Shown here: one piece after another, positions 36,190 through 44,698 of the stretch
Position numbering within the stretch: the first letter of the stretch is position 1
Layout of the letters: each line of letters starts with the position of its first letter
From: Ardenticatena sp.
Lineage (GTDB): Bacteria; Chloroflexota; Anaerolineae; Ardenticatenales; Ardenticatenaceae
Length of the DNA stretch: 50,169 nt
Assembly: GCA_015487975.1 (NCBI GenBank)
Contig: WFOS01000001.1
Span: forward strand, 1 to 50,169
Reading direction: 5' to 3'
The notes under the pieces: generated by a model
The model's input: the letters and a program-made list of their open reading frames with translations, nothing else
What the model was told of the DNA's origin: nothing
Database searches by the model: none
Position numbers and translations under genes: made by a program

Positions 36190-38667
36190 ATGAGCGAAAA
36201 ACAGATTACGCTACCGGTGCAAGGCATGACCTGCGCATCGTGCGTGCGCACCGTCGAACGCAGCTTGAAAAAAGTGCCTGGTGTAAAAGAGGTCCATGTG
36301 AACCTGGCGACCGAACGCGCCACAGTCGTACTCGATGAAGAAGGCGCAGGCGCCAGCGAATTGGTGAACAAAGTCAAAGAAATCGGGTATGAAGTCCCGA
36401 CTGCCACCGTGACCATTCCGGTACAGGGGATGACCTGTGCCTCATGTGTGCGCACGGTCGAACGCAACTTGCTGAAACTGCCGGGCGTGCTCAATGCCGA
36501 TGTCAACCTGGCAACAGGGCGTGCGACTGTGACCTACATTCCAACTGAAATCACCGTGCGTGATATTCAACAGCGCGTGCGTGACATTGGCTACGAATCC
36601 CCCGAGCTGACGGCCGAAGAAGAAGAAATGCGCGACGTAGAGCGAGAAGCACGCGCCGCCGAGATTGCTGGGTTGCGCCGTGATTTGCTGGTGGCGTTCG
36701 TATTTGGGACACCACTGTTGCTGCTGAGCATGCTCTCCATGCTGTTACCAGGGCTGATGGAGACCCTGGTTGCACTTGTTGGCTCCGAGCGCACACTTTG
36801 GTTCATTCAGCTCGTATTGGCGACACCTGTGCAGTTCTATGCCGGGCGGCGCTTCTACCGGCTGGCGATCAAAGCTGCCCGCCATGGCACAACCGACATG
36901 AACACGCTGGTAGCACTAGGCACGAGTGCGGCGTATTTCTACAGCCTGGCGGTTACTCTCGTGCCATCCATCTTCCCCGAAGGCACAGCCCACGTCTACT
37001 ACGAAACGTCGGCGGTCATCATCGCGCTGATTTTGCTCGGGCGCTACCTCGAAGCGCGTGCCAAAGGTGAAACCAGCGAGGCCATTCGGCGGCTGATGGA
37101 TCTCCGTGCCAAAACCGCCACGTTGCTGCGCGATGGGCAAGAAGTGGAAGTGCCCGTGGATGATGTGCAGGTTGGCGATGTGTTGCTGGTGAAACCAGGT
37201 GAGACGGTGCCGGTGGATGGCATCATCATCGAAGGGCGCAGTACGATCGATGAAAGCATGGTGACGGGCGAAAGTGTGCCGGCCGAGAAAGGGATCGGTG
37301 CACAAGTCATTGGCGGGACGGTCAATCGCGCGGGTGCGTTCAAAATGCGGGCAACTGCCGTTGGCAAGCAAACAGTGCTGGCGCATATCATTCGCCTGGT
37401 GGAAGAAGCCCAAGGCTCGAAAGCGCCCATTCAGCGGCTGGCCGACCAGATTGCGGCCGTTTTCGTGCCTGTGGTACTGGTGATTGCCGCACTCACATTC
37501 ATCGCGTGGTTCTTCTTTGGGCCTGAACCCCGCCTGACGTATGCGCTCGTCACGACGGTGGCCGTGTTGATCATCGCCTGCCCGTGTGCGTTGGGGCTTG
37601 CCACGCCAACTGCCATCATGGTGGGCACCGGTGTAGGTGCTCAGCGTGGCATTCTCATCCGCAGTGGCGAAGCGCTGGAAACGTTGCACAAAGTGAATGC
37701 GATTCTGCTGGACAAGACGGGGACGCTGACGATTGGGAAACCATCACTCACTGACGTGGTGCCCTTGAACGGCTATGATGCCACGCATCTCTTGCAGCTG
37801 GCAGCCGCAGCAGAACGTCGCTCGGAGCACCCGCTAGCCGAGGCGATTGTCGAAGCCGCGCAACGCCAAAACGGAGTTACCATCTCCGAACTAGAACGGT
37901 TCGAAAGCCTGACCGGCCACGGCGTACGGGCGTTGGTCGAAGGGCATGACGTGTTGATTGGCAATGCTCGCCTAATGGTGACCGAAGGCATCTCCATCGA
38001 CGATTTTACCGCCGAAAGCGAACGCCTGGCACAGGAAGGCAAGACACCCGTGTTCGTGGCGATCGACGGACGCCCAGCAGGGATTCTGGCGCTGGCAGAC
38101 ACGGTGAAAGAAAGTAGTCGCCGCGCTGTGCAAACGCTACAACAAATGGGCATCGAAGTCTGGATGATGACGGGCGACAACAAGCGCACGGCGCTGGCCA
38201 TCGCACGCGAGCTGGGGATTCCCGAATCGCATGTGATGGCGGAAGTGTTGCCTGAGCAAAAAGCCGCCAAGGTCAAAGCGTTGCAGGCGCAAGGAAAGAT
38301 TGTGGGGATGGTTGGCGATGGGATCAACGATGCCCCTGCACTGGCACAAGCCGACGTGGGGATTGCTATTGGGACGGGCACAGACATTGCCATGGAAGCC
38401 GCCGATGTGACCCTGATGCAGGGTGATTTGCTCAAAGTCGTCGAAGCCATCCAGTTGAGCCGCGCGACGATGCGCACGATCAAAGGCAACCTGTTCTGGG
38501 CATTCTTCTACAACGTGATTGGCATTCCTCTCGCTGCGGGGGCGCTCTATCCCTTCACGGGAATGTTGCTGAACCCGATATTTGCGGCCGCAGCAATGGC
38601 GTTCAGCAGTGTTTTCGTCGTCAGCAATTCGCTGCGCTTGCGCAACTTCAAGCCGACACTGGTGTGA
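36190..38667 (+). CDS. copA: Copper-exporting P1B-type ATPase
   Basis: CopA pumps Cu(I) out of the cytoplasm. Two N-terminal heavy-metal domains carry MTCASC (13-18 and 81-86). The membrane metal site CPC is at 464-466, the phosphorylated DKTGT at 508-512, followed by SEHPLAEA, MTGDNKRTA and the GDGINDAPAL hinge. Length (825 residues) and order are those of canonical CopA. AGGAGG lies 5 bases upstream of the ATG. The CsoR-like operator supports copper control. Confidence 0.95.
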   Translation: MSEKQITLPVQGMTCASCVRTVERSLKKVPGVKEVHVNLATERATVVLDEEGAGASELVNKVKEIGYEVPTATVTIPVQGMTCASCVRTVERNLLKLPGVLNADVNLATGRATVTYIPTEITVRDIQQRVRDIGYESPELTAEEEEMRDVEREARAAEIAGLRRDLLVAFVFGTPLLLLSMLSMLLPGLMETLVALVGSERTLWFIQLVLATPVQFYAGRRFYRLAIKAARHGTTDMNTLVALGTSAAYFYSLAVTLVPSIFPEGTAHVYYETSAVIIALILLGRYLEARAKGETSEAIRRLMDLRAKTATLLRDGQEVEVPVDDVQVGDVLLVKPGETVPVDGIIIEGRSTIDESMVTGESVPAEKGIGAQVIGGTVNRAGAFKMRATAVGKQTVLAHIIRLVEEAQGSKAPIQRLADQIAAVFVPVVLVIAALTFIAWFFFGPEPRLTYALVTTVAVLIIACPCALGLATPTAIMVGTGVGAQRGILIRSGEALETLHKVNAILLDKTGTLTIGKPSLTDVVPLNGYDATHLLQLAAAAERRSEHPLAEAIVEAAQRQNGVTISELERFESLTGHGVRALVEGHDVLIGNARLMVTEGISIDDFTAESERLAQEGKTPVFVAIDGRPAGILALADTVKESSRRAVQTLQQMGIEVWMMTGDNKRTALAIARELGIPESHVMAEVLPEQKAAKVKALQAQGKIVGMVGDGINDAPALAQADVGIAIGTGTDIAMEAADVTLMQGDLLKVVEAIQLSRATMRTIKGNLFWAFFYNVIGIPLAAGALYPFTGMLLNPIFAAAAMAFSSVFVVSNSLRLRNFKPTLV

Positions 38668-38698
38668 GCATGTAAGAACACCACAGAGGTGCCAATCC

Positions 38699-38733
38699 AA
38701 AAAAAGAGGGCTGTCGAACAAACGGCAGCCCTC
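38699..38733 (-). terminator. Hairpin with T-run on the minus strand, between copA and tlpA
   Basis: An 11-bp stem with one G-U pair (38706-38716 with 38723-38733, 6-base loop) has seven A before it, so it reads as an intrinsic terminator only on the minus strand. No minus-strand gene is visible to its right. On the plus strand it has no T-run but may still act as a processing or attenuation hairpin. Confidence 0.5.
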
Positions 38734-38766
38734 GTCTCATCATCACGAAGGAAGCGAGGGAAGACG

Positions 38767-39318
38767 ATGCACAGAGCAACACACTGGCAGCGTTGGTTGG
38801 TGCTGGCATTGATTCTGGGCGGGGCATGGCTGTTGATAGCACGTGTGCCTCTGCCCGAACAGGCCAACGCCCTCGATGCAGCACTTCCACCCCAGCCGCG
38901 CAAAGGCTTCCCAGCCCCCGATTTCGAAGGCACCACGCTGGATGGCGAAATGGTGCGCTTGCGTGATTTACGGGGACATGCCGTGGTATTGAACTTCTGG
39001 GCAACATGGTGTCCACCATGTCGATTCGAGATGCCAGCAATCGAGCAGGTAGCCAATCGATATGCAGAACGAGGATTGGTTGTTTTGCTCATCAACCAAG
39101 GGGAACCACCCAATGTCATCCGCCCTTTTCTCGACGAGATGGGCGTGACACAACCAGTAGTGATCGACAATGGTGAGATTGGCGCACGATTGTACCGTGT
39201 ACGCGGGCTCCCAACGACTGTCTTCATCCATCCCGACGGCATGATCGAAGATGTCGTTGTCGGCGGCCCAATGAGCGAAGCCTTTTTGGAAGAGAAAGTC
39301 AACAGTATTCTGCCATGA
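38767..39318 (+). CDS. TlpA/ResA-like membrane-anchored thioredoxin
   Basis: A thiol-disulfide reductase with an N-terminal membrane helix (WLVLALILGGAWLLI) and the thioredoxin domain outside the membrane. The active site is WCPPC (81-85). The ResA/TlpA pattern APDFEGTTLDG ... VVLNFWATWCPPCRFEMP and the cis-Pro segment GLPTTVFI are present. The ATG at 38767 has GAGG 7 bases upstream; an earlier ATG at 38689 would cover the hairpin and is unlikely. It may keep cysteines reduced for cytochrome or copper-protein maturation, judging by copA nearby. Confidence 0.85.
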   Translation: MHRATHWQRWLVLALILGGAWLLIARVPLPEQANALDAALPPQPRKGFPAPDFEGTTLDGEMVRLRDLRGHAVVLNFWATWCPPCRFEMPAIEQVANRYAERGLVVLLINQGEPPNVIRPFLDEMGVTQPVVIDNGEIGARLYRVRGLPTTVFIHPDGMIEDVVVGGPMSEAFLEEKVNSILP

Positions 39319-39337
39319 GAAACCGACGAGGAAAACG

Positions 39338-40084
39338 ATGCTTCCAGTATTGAACATTGGCTCAGCAGCAATTCAAACGCGCGGATTGCTTTTGCTCGTA
39401 GCATTCTGGCTGGGGTTCTATGCAGCGGAGCGAGCAGCACGGCGTTTGGGATTGGACGCCGACGATATTTGGAATGCAGGCTTCGTTGCATTGCTGGTGG
39501 GGTTGGTAGGCGCACGGCTTGCGTATGCCATTCGAGCATGGGATGTGTATACCAAAACGCCCCGCCTCCTTGTTTCATTCAACATTCGCGACATGGATTG
39601 GCAAGCAGGCATTCTGGTAGGTACAGTCGCCTTCGTGCTCTGGCTGATCCGGATGCGTATGCCATTGGCGCGTACTGCCGATGCATTGGTGATTGGCGCT
39701 GCGGTCGCATGGGCTGTGGCAGGGGTGAGCGCTTTTTTGAGCGGTGATGCGTTCGGCACGCCCACGGCACTTCCGTGGGGCGTTGTGATGTGGGGCGCCA
39801 CACGTCATCCAGTGCAGTTGTACGAAAGCATCGCCGGCGTGGTGATTGCTGGCCTGCTCTGGCACTGGATTCCCAAACGCCGTTTCGACGGCTGGCTCGC
39901 ACTCGTGGGCGTTGCCATGCTGGCAGCGGCACGCATGTTCATCGAAACCTTCCGCGCCACCGAAAACGTTTTGCCGGGCGGTCTTCGCGCGGTACAATTC
40001 GAAGCATGGATCATCCTGATAGCCGCATTGGCTTTACTGGCCTGGCTCGATCAACCCGACATCCAACAGTCTGAAGACAACTAA
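39338..40084 (+). CDS. Lgt-family membrane protein, probably not a true lipoprotein transferase
   Basis: A 248-residue, seven-helix protein with the overall pattern of prolipoprotein diacylglyceryl transferase, including HPVQLYE (157-163) and a late RMFIETFR segment. The catalytic landmarks of Lgt look lost: the usual SFHGG His region reads DWQAG (87-91), and the GRIGNFINGE signature with its essential Arg and Asn reads AGVSAFLSGD (128-137). It starts 19 bases after tlpA and is followed by the DUF2085 genes, so it is likely part of a redox or envelope unit. Its function is unknown. Confidence 0.72.
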   Translation: MLPVLNIGSAAIQTRGLLLLVAFWLGFYAAERAARRLGLDADDIWNAGFVALLVGLVGARLAYAIRAWDVYTKTPRLLVSFNIRDMDWQAGILVGTVAFVLWLIRMRMPLARTADALVIGAAVAWAVAGVSAFLSGDAFGTPTALPWGVVMWGATRHPVQLYESIAGVVIAGLLWHWIPKRRFDGWLALVGVAMLAAARMFIETFRATENVLPGGLRAVQFEAWIILIAALALLAWLDQPDIQQSEDN

Positions 40085-40091
40085 AATAAAC

Positions 40092-40904
40092 GTGGAACAC
40101 AAACAAATTCAGCAACACCTATCACGTCGTCTCATCCAGGCGCTTTTGGCGCTTCAGCGTGGGATTGCCTGGTTTGCACGCCACTGGTTGCTTCTGTTCA
40201 ATGGCTTTTGGATGCTCTTTCTGGGGGGAATCTTTCTCACGCCGCTGCTGATGCTTGCAGGATTCGAACGGGCGGCAAACGTGCTGTACACGCTCTACGG
40301 ATTCACCTGCCATCAGCTGCCCGATCGTTCGTACTTTTTCGGTGGTCAGATGCATGCTTTTTTCAGCACCTATGATTTGCCTACACTGGTTGCACATGGG
40401 GCCGACGCCACCAGCGACTGGACATTGCGGGCATTTCGGGGTGATGCGCTGCTGGGCTACAAAACAGCAGTAGGGTTTCGGTGCATCGCCGAATACAGTG
40501 GCGTCCTTGGCATGGGTATTGCCTATGCGCTCATCCGCCAGAGGAGGCCCTCGCGCCCATTGCCCTGGTGGGGGGGTGTACTGATGAGCCTCCCCATGGC
40601 AATCGATGGCACCTCACACCTGATCAACGACATCACCGGCTGGGGGTTCCGCGACACGAATGCATGGGCCGTCTGGCTGACGCGCGGCGCTTTTCCTGCG
40701 GACTTCTACACTGGCACCGAACTCTGGTCACTCAATTGGTGGCTACGCACCATCACGGGTATGTTGTTTGGTATCGGGATCGTTTGGTTTGCCTATCCGC
40801 TTTTGCACGAGGGGATGCAGGAAATTGCCGAAGAAGCCCGCCTCGCGCTCGCACGCACACATGAACGATTGCATAGTCAAACGGAAGGAAAATCACATGT
40901 CTGA
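40092..40904 (+). CDS. DUF2085 membrane protein (first of tandem pair)
   Basis: A membrane protein of about 270 residues and five helices with the DUF2085 signature GFTCHQLPDRSYFFGG (Cys and His in the first motif) and the second motif DGTSHLINDITGWGFRDTN. The function is unknown. The start is GTG, 7 bases after the Lgt-like stop, with no Shine-Dalgarno, so translation is probably coupled. The next gene is a paralogue. Confidence 0.8.
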   Translation: MEHKQIQQHLSRRLIQALLALQRGIAWFARHWLLLFNGFWMLFLGGIFLTPLLMLAGFERAANVLYTLYGFTCHQLPDRSYFFGGQMHAFFSTYDLPTLVAHGADATSDWTLRAFRGDALLGYKTAVGFRCIAEYSGVLGMGIAYALIRQRRPSRPLPWWGGVLMSLPMAIDGTSHLINDITGWGFRDTNAWAVWLTRGAFPADFYTGTELWSLNWWLRTITGMLFGIGIVWFAYPLLHEGMQEIAEEARLALARTHERLHSQTEGKSHV

Positions 40905-41682
40905 GACCACCTTCCAACCAACATCCTCACAACGGCTGGCGATACGCTTGCAACAATTCGTGCTCTGGGTTTCACGACACTGGTTGCTCTTGTTCAACGG
41001 GTTCTTCATGCTCTACCTGGGTGGGGCGTATCTGACTCCCTGGCTGATGCAGGCTGGGTTCGAAGGCATAGCCAAGGTGCTGTACACACTTTATGGCTTC
41101 ACCTGCCATCAATTACCACAACGGAGCTACTTTTTTGGCGGCGAGGCAGGCGCCTTTTTCAGAACCTACGATCTGCCCACGCTCATTGCACACGGGGCCG
41201 ACGCGACGAACGAGTTGACCTTGCGCGAATTCATCGGCGACCCTCAATTAGGCTACAAAGCAGCCATCGCGCATCGTCTCACGGGCATGTACAGCGGTGT
41301 GCTGGCAGCGGGAATGCTGTACGCGCTTGTGCGTAAGGTACGTCAGGTGCGCCCCATGCCCATCTGGCTCCTCGTCTTCTTCCTGACGCCGATGGCAGTC
41401 GATGGCACCTCACATCTCATCAACGATATCACGGGGTGGGGGTTTCGCGATACGAACGCATGGGCCGTCTGGCTGACACAGGGCGCGTTCTCCCCCGATT
41501 TCTATGTGGGCAATGGTGTGGGCACGTTGAACTGGCTTTTGCGCACGATTACAGGGTTTTTGTTTGGCTTTGGCATCATTGCATTTGCCTATCCCCTGCT
41601 CGAATGGGGATTCGAGGATATGCGACGTGAAGCCGAAGCCGCATTGGCACGCAATCGGGCGCGACTTGCTGGCGAAGAGTAA
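40897..41682 (+). CDS. DUF2085 membrane protein (second of tandem pair)
   Basis: A close paralogue of the previous gene: GFTCHQLPQRSYFFGG and DGTSHLINDITGWGFRDTN recur at matching positions. The ATG overlaps the preceding stop by 8 bases, with AAGGAA upstream. The pair probably arose by tandem duplication; the N-termini and C-terminal tails differ most. A terminator follows. Confidence 0.8.
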   Translation: MSETTFQPTSSQRLAIRLQQFVLWVSRHWLLLFNGFFMLYLGGAYLTPWLMQAGFEGIAKVLYTLYGFTCHQLPQRSYFFGGEAGAFFRTYDLPTLIAHGADATNELTLREFIGDPQLGYKAAIAHRLTGMYSGVLAAGMLYALVRKVRQVRPMPIWLLVFFLTPMAVDGTSHLINDITGWGFRDTNAWAVWLTQGAFSPDFYVGNGVGTLNWLLRTITGFLFGFGIIAFAYPLLEWGFEDMRREAEAALARNRARLAGEE

Positions 41683-41703
41683 AGGCGCACGGGCAGAATC
41701 AGA

Positions 41704-41740
41704 ACGCCCCTGAGAAACACGCTCAGGGGCGTCGATGTTT
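41704..41740 (+). terminator. Terminator after the copA-DUF2085 run
   Basis: A perfect 11-bp stem (41704-41714 with 41722-41732, 7-base loop) ends the plus-strand run. It has only a short T-run and directly abuts the parS palindrome. Confidence 0.65.
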
Positions 41741-41751
41741 CACGTGAAACA
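41736..41751. other. parS: parS chromosome-partition site (exact)
   Basis: TGTTTCACGTGAAACA is an exact match to the 16-bp bacterial parS consensus bound by ParB, inside a 20-bp perfect palindrome (41734-41753). It lies between a terminator and the stop of the convergent ABC ATPase gene. Such sites cluster near replication origins. Confidence 0.9.
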
Positions 41752-42837
41752 TCACGCCACTTCCGGCACCAGCCACATTCCGTCAGGGCGCACTCGAAGT
41801 GCCACAGATGCGCCCAGAGGGGGAATGTCGGTTCCGGTGGTCGTCACATCGAACACGAGATCAACGCCGCTTCGGTGGCGAACCCGAATGTGAAAAAATG
41901 GCCCCCGAAACGAACGCTCTACCATGATGCCCTGCACTACATTGGCGCCTGTGTCGGGGTGTTCGGCAATGTGGGCGGCTTCGGGGCGCAGCGCAAGCCA
42001 GGCAGGAAGCGTCGGCATGGGCATTTCGGCTGGCCACGCCACCCACAGTGGTCCCAATGCCGTTTCGACCAGCACACCATCTCTCGAACGCTCGCCATAC
42101 CGTTCCACCTGGAGCATGTTCTCGATGCCAAAAAACTGGGCAGCAAATGGCGTTTCCGGACGACGATACACCATCTCTGGCATACCTTGCTGCACAATGC
42201 GCCCCTCGTGCAACAACACCAACCAATCACCGACGGCAAAGGCTTCTTGCTGGTCATGGGTCACGTAAAGCGCCGTCACCCCCACATGTTTCAAAATACC
42301 CCGCACCTCGTCCAGCAAGCGGTCACGCAATGCACGGTCGAGTGCCCCCAACGGCTCGTCGAGCATGAGCAAGCGTGGCTGTGGCGCAAGGCTGCGTGCC
42401 AGTGCAACCCGTTGTTGCTCGCCCCCACTCAAATCGAGCACATCGCGCGATTCGTACCCTTCCAACCCCACCAGCGCTAGCATCTCCGCCACACGTTGCT
42501 GAATGCGATCACGTGGCCAGCCCTGCATGCGCAATCCAAACGCGACATTTTCGGCGACCGTGCGGTGCGGAAAGAGTGCATATTGCTGGAACATCAGCCC
42601 GAACCCACGAGCATGAGGCGGAACGGTGTCGATGCGTTGCCCGTCGAACCAAATGGCGCCACGGTCGGGCTGTTCCAGGCCGGCAATACAACGCAACAGC
42701 GTGCTTTTACCGCTCCCACTCGGCCCAAGCAAGGCAACAATCGCCCCTTGGGAAACACCAAAGGTTATTCCGCGCAAAACTGGCTGGTTATCAAAAGACT
42801 TGTATATGTTTTCCACAAACAACAATGAGTTATCCAC
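41752..42837 (-). CDS. ABC importer ATP-binding protein with TOBE domain (ThiQ/FbpC-like)
   Basis: An ATPase of the sulfate/iron/thiamine/putrescine importer group: Walker A GPSGSGKS (38-45), signature LSGGEQQR (136-143), LLMLDEP, and a C-terminal TOBE-like domain (about 270-361). The start is GTG at 42837, with GGAG 9 bases upstream; the longer frame to 42885 runs into the permease gene. It follows the fused permease gene by 34 bases. The substrate could be iron, thiamine or a related compound; no binding protein is adjacent. Confidence 0.85.
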   Translation of the reverse strand: MDNSLLFVENIYKSFDNQPVLRGITFGVSQGAIVALLGPSGSGKSTLLRCIAGLEQPDRGAIWFDGQRIDTVPPHARGFGLMFQQYALFPHRTVAENVAFGLRMQGWPRDRIQQRVAEMLALVGLEGYESRDVLDLSGGEQQRVALARSLAPQPRLLMLDEPLGALDRALRDRLLDEVRGILKHVGVTALYVTHDQQEAFAVGDWLVLLHEGRIVQQGMPEMVYRRPETPFAAQFFGIENMLQVERYGERSRDGVLVETALGPLWVAWPAEMPMPTLPAWLALRPEAAHIAEHPDTGANVVQGIMVERSFRGPFFHIRVRHRSGVDLVFDVTTTGTDIPPLGASVALRVRPDGMWLVPEVA

Positions 42838-42838
42838 A
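42809..42838 (+). promoter_or_regulatory. Pair of DnaA boxes at the ABC ATPase start
   Basis: TTTTCCACA (42809-42817) and exact TTATCCACA (42830-42838) are 21 bases apart in the same orientation, within the first codons of the ABC ATPase. They lie between the two parS sites. They may be chance within coding sequence. Confidence 0.35.
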
Positions 42839-42871
42839 ATCCACAACTCCCGGGTTGATGTTGGAGGGCAT

Positions 42872-44566
42872 TCAAAATTCACCAATATCGCGGTAGCGGA
42901 AACGCTCGATCAGGAGAAAACCAGCAGCCGTGACGAGCATCAACAGCGTGCTCATGGCCAACGCCTGACCATAGTTTCGTTGCCCCGGTTGCCCCAGGAA
43001 GCGATAGATCACCACAGGCATTGTGGGATATTCAGGGCGTGCCACAAGTGCCGTGGCCCCAAATTCCCCCATCGAAATAGCAAAAGCGAACACAGCGCCT
43101 ACCAGCGCGGCACGGCTCACAATTGGCATATCAATCTCGCGCCAGATGCGCCAAGGAGAAGCCCCAAGCGTGGCAGCTGCTTCACGCAAGTGTGGGTCGA
43201 TACTACGCAAGACGGGCAAAATGGTACGAACGACGAACGGAAAGGCAACGAGTGAGTGCGCAATCGGAATCAAAAGCGGGCTGGTGCGCAAGTCGAGCGG
43301 TGGCTCATCCAAAGCGATGATGAAGCCAAAGCCGAGCGTGACAGCACTTGTACCGAGTGGCAACAAAATGAGGGGATCGAAAAGCCGACGCACCCAGGCC
43401 ATATGTCGCTGCTCAGCCGAAAGCGCCAGCGCATAGGCGCTGAACGTGCCAATCGTCAGACTGATCACCATGGTTGCGAATGCAAAGAGGATCGAGTTGC
43501 GCACCGCTATCGAAGGTTTCACGTGAAACACCGAGCGCGTGGGATTGGTGTCGAGGGCACGGTAAAATTCGAACGTCAAATTGCCTTCTACGATGACACT
43601 TCGTAGCGCCAGAACACCCAACGGCGCCACTTCATACGCCAGCACGGCGAGGAGCAATCCCCACGCTACCCAGGCACGCCGCCCACCGAGTGGACGTTCG
43701 ATCGCCGCCGCCCGACGCAATTGAAGGGGAACGCTCATACGCTGTTGTAAACGAGTATAGACGACCATCACGATGAAAGTACACGCCATTTGTAGCAACG
43801 ACAAGGTTGCTGCAAGGGGAAGGTTGAAGAAACTAATAGTTTGCCGATAAATTTCGACCTCGATGGTCGAATATCGGGCACCACCAAGAATCAGGACGAT
43901 TCCAAAACTGGTGAAACTGAAGAGAAAGACGAGCAACGACGCCGCGCCAATCGCAGGCAACAAAAGCGGCAATGTGATTTCGCGAAAGAGCCGCCATGGC
44001 GAAGCGCCCAATACGGCCGCGGCCTGCTCGACTTGCACATCGAGATGACGCCACAAACTGCCAACGATTCGCACGACCACGGCAATGTTGTAAAAAACAT
44101 GCGCCAATAAAATCGCCCAGATCGTGCCAGTGAGCACAACGACCGGTTCCGAGCGCCCCAGTAGCGACATGAGGAGGTCGTTCACGAGCCCCGAAGGACC
44201 TAGCAACGCAGTAAACGCCGTCGCCACGACGACCGTCGGCATGACGAATGCGACCGTCAAAAGGGCCTGCACCAGGCTCTTGCCTGGTATACGGTACCGC
44301 GCCAGTAGATAGGCGGTTGGCAACCCCACTGCCAAAGTAAGCCCTGTCGATGCCAATGCCTGCCAAACCGTAAACCAAACGACCTTCCACAAATAGGGAC
44401 GTGCAATGAAACCGACAATCCCCTCGCTTGTAAAATGCCCTTCTGGAAATAGGCTCGTCTGCAAAATAGCCCACATTGGATAAAAGTAGAAGAGCAGCAA
44501 ATAGGTGAGGGGAATCACCCAAAGAAAATGGCGCCCTACTCGTTCTCCCCATCGTTCTTGCTTCAT
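42872..44566 (-). CDS. Fused ABC importer permease (ThiP/FbpB-like)
   Basis: A 564-residue membrane protein with two binding-protein-dependent permease domains joined in one chain. Each has its ATPase-contact loop (EQAAAVLGASPWRLFREITLP and EAAATLGASPWRIWREIDMP), a layout typical of thiamine and ferric-iron importers. The ATG at 44566 is the likely start, with a weak ribosome site. One-mismatch parS lies inside the gene. No gene for the periplasmic binding protein is near, and I see no TPP riboswitch upstream. Confidence 0.85.
   Translation of the reverse strand: MKQERWGERVGRHFLWVIPLTYLLLFYFYPMWAILQTSLFPEGHFTSEGIVGFIARPYLWKVVWFTVWQALASTGLTLAVGLPTAYLLARYRIPGKSLVQALLTVAFVMPTVVVATAFTALLGPSGLVNDLLMSLLGRSEPVVVLTGTIWAILLAHVFYNIAVVVRIVGSLWRHLDVQVEQAAAVLGASPWRLFREITLPLLLPAIGAASLLVFLFSFTSFGIVLILGGARYSTIEVEIYRQTISFFNLPLAATLSLLQMACTFIVMVVYTRLQQRMSVPLQLRRAAAIERPLGGRRAWVAWGLLLAVLAYEVAPLGVLALRSVIVEGNLTFEFYRALDTNPTRSVFHVKPSIAVRNSILFAFATMVISLTIGTFSAYALALSAEQRHMAWVRRLFDPLILLPLGTSAVTLGFGFIIALDEPPLDLRTSPLLIPIAHSLVAFPFVVRTILPVLRSIDPHLREAAATLGASPWRIWREIDMPIVSRAALVGAVFAFAISMGEFGATALVARPEYPTMPVVIYRFLGQPGQRNYGQALAMSTLLMLVTAAGFLLIERFRYRDIGEF
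43515..43530. other. parS: Second parS site (one mismatch)
   Basis: GGTTTCACGTGAAACA differs from parS only at the first base and keeps the 14-bp perfect palindrome GTTTCACGTGAAAC (43516-43529). It is inside the permease gene, 1.8 kb from the exact site; parS sites often lie inside genes. Confidence 0.8.
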
Positions 44567-44668
44567 CGTTTTGCCCCGAAAAGAGTTGTGAATGGTTCGT
44601 GATCTCCTTCTCCTGCCCGCGTGAGTAGTATGACGCGCATATCGCCAGGCGCAAGTCACTATCAAGTT

Positions 44669-44698
44669 GTCAAATCCAGGCAGCGTTTGATATACTGG
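44669..44698 (+). promoter_or_regulatory. Promoter of the branched-chain amino acid transporter operon
   Basis: TTGTCA (44669-44674) and TATACT (44693-44698) are 18 bases apart, about 90 bases before the binding-protein gene. Confidence 0.6.
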
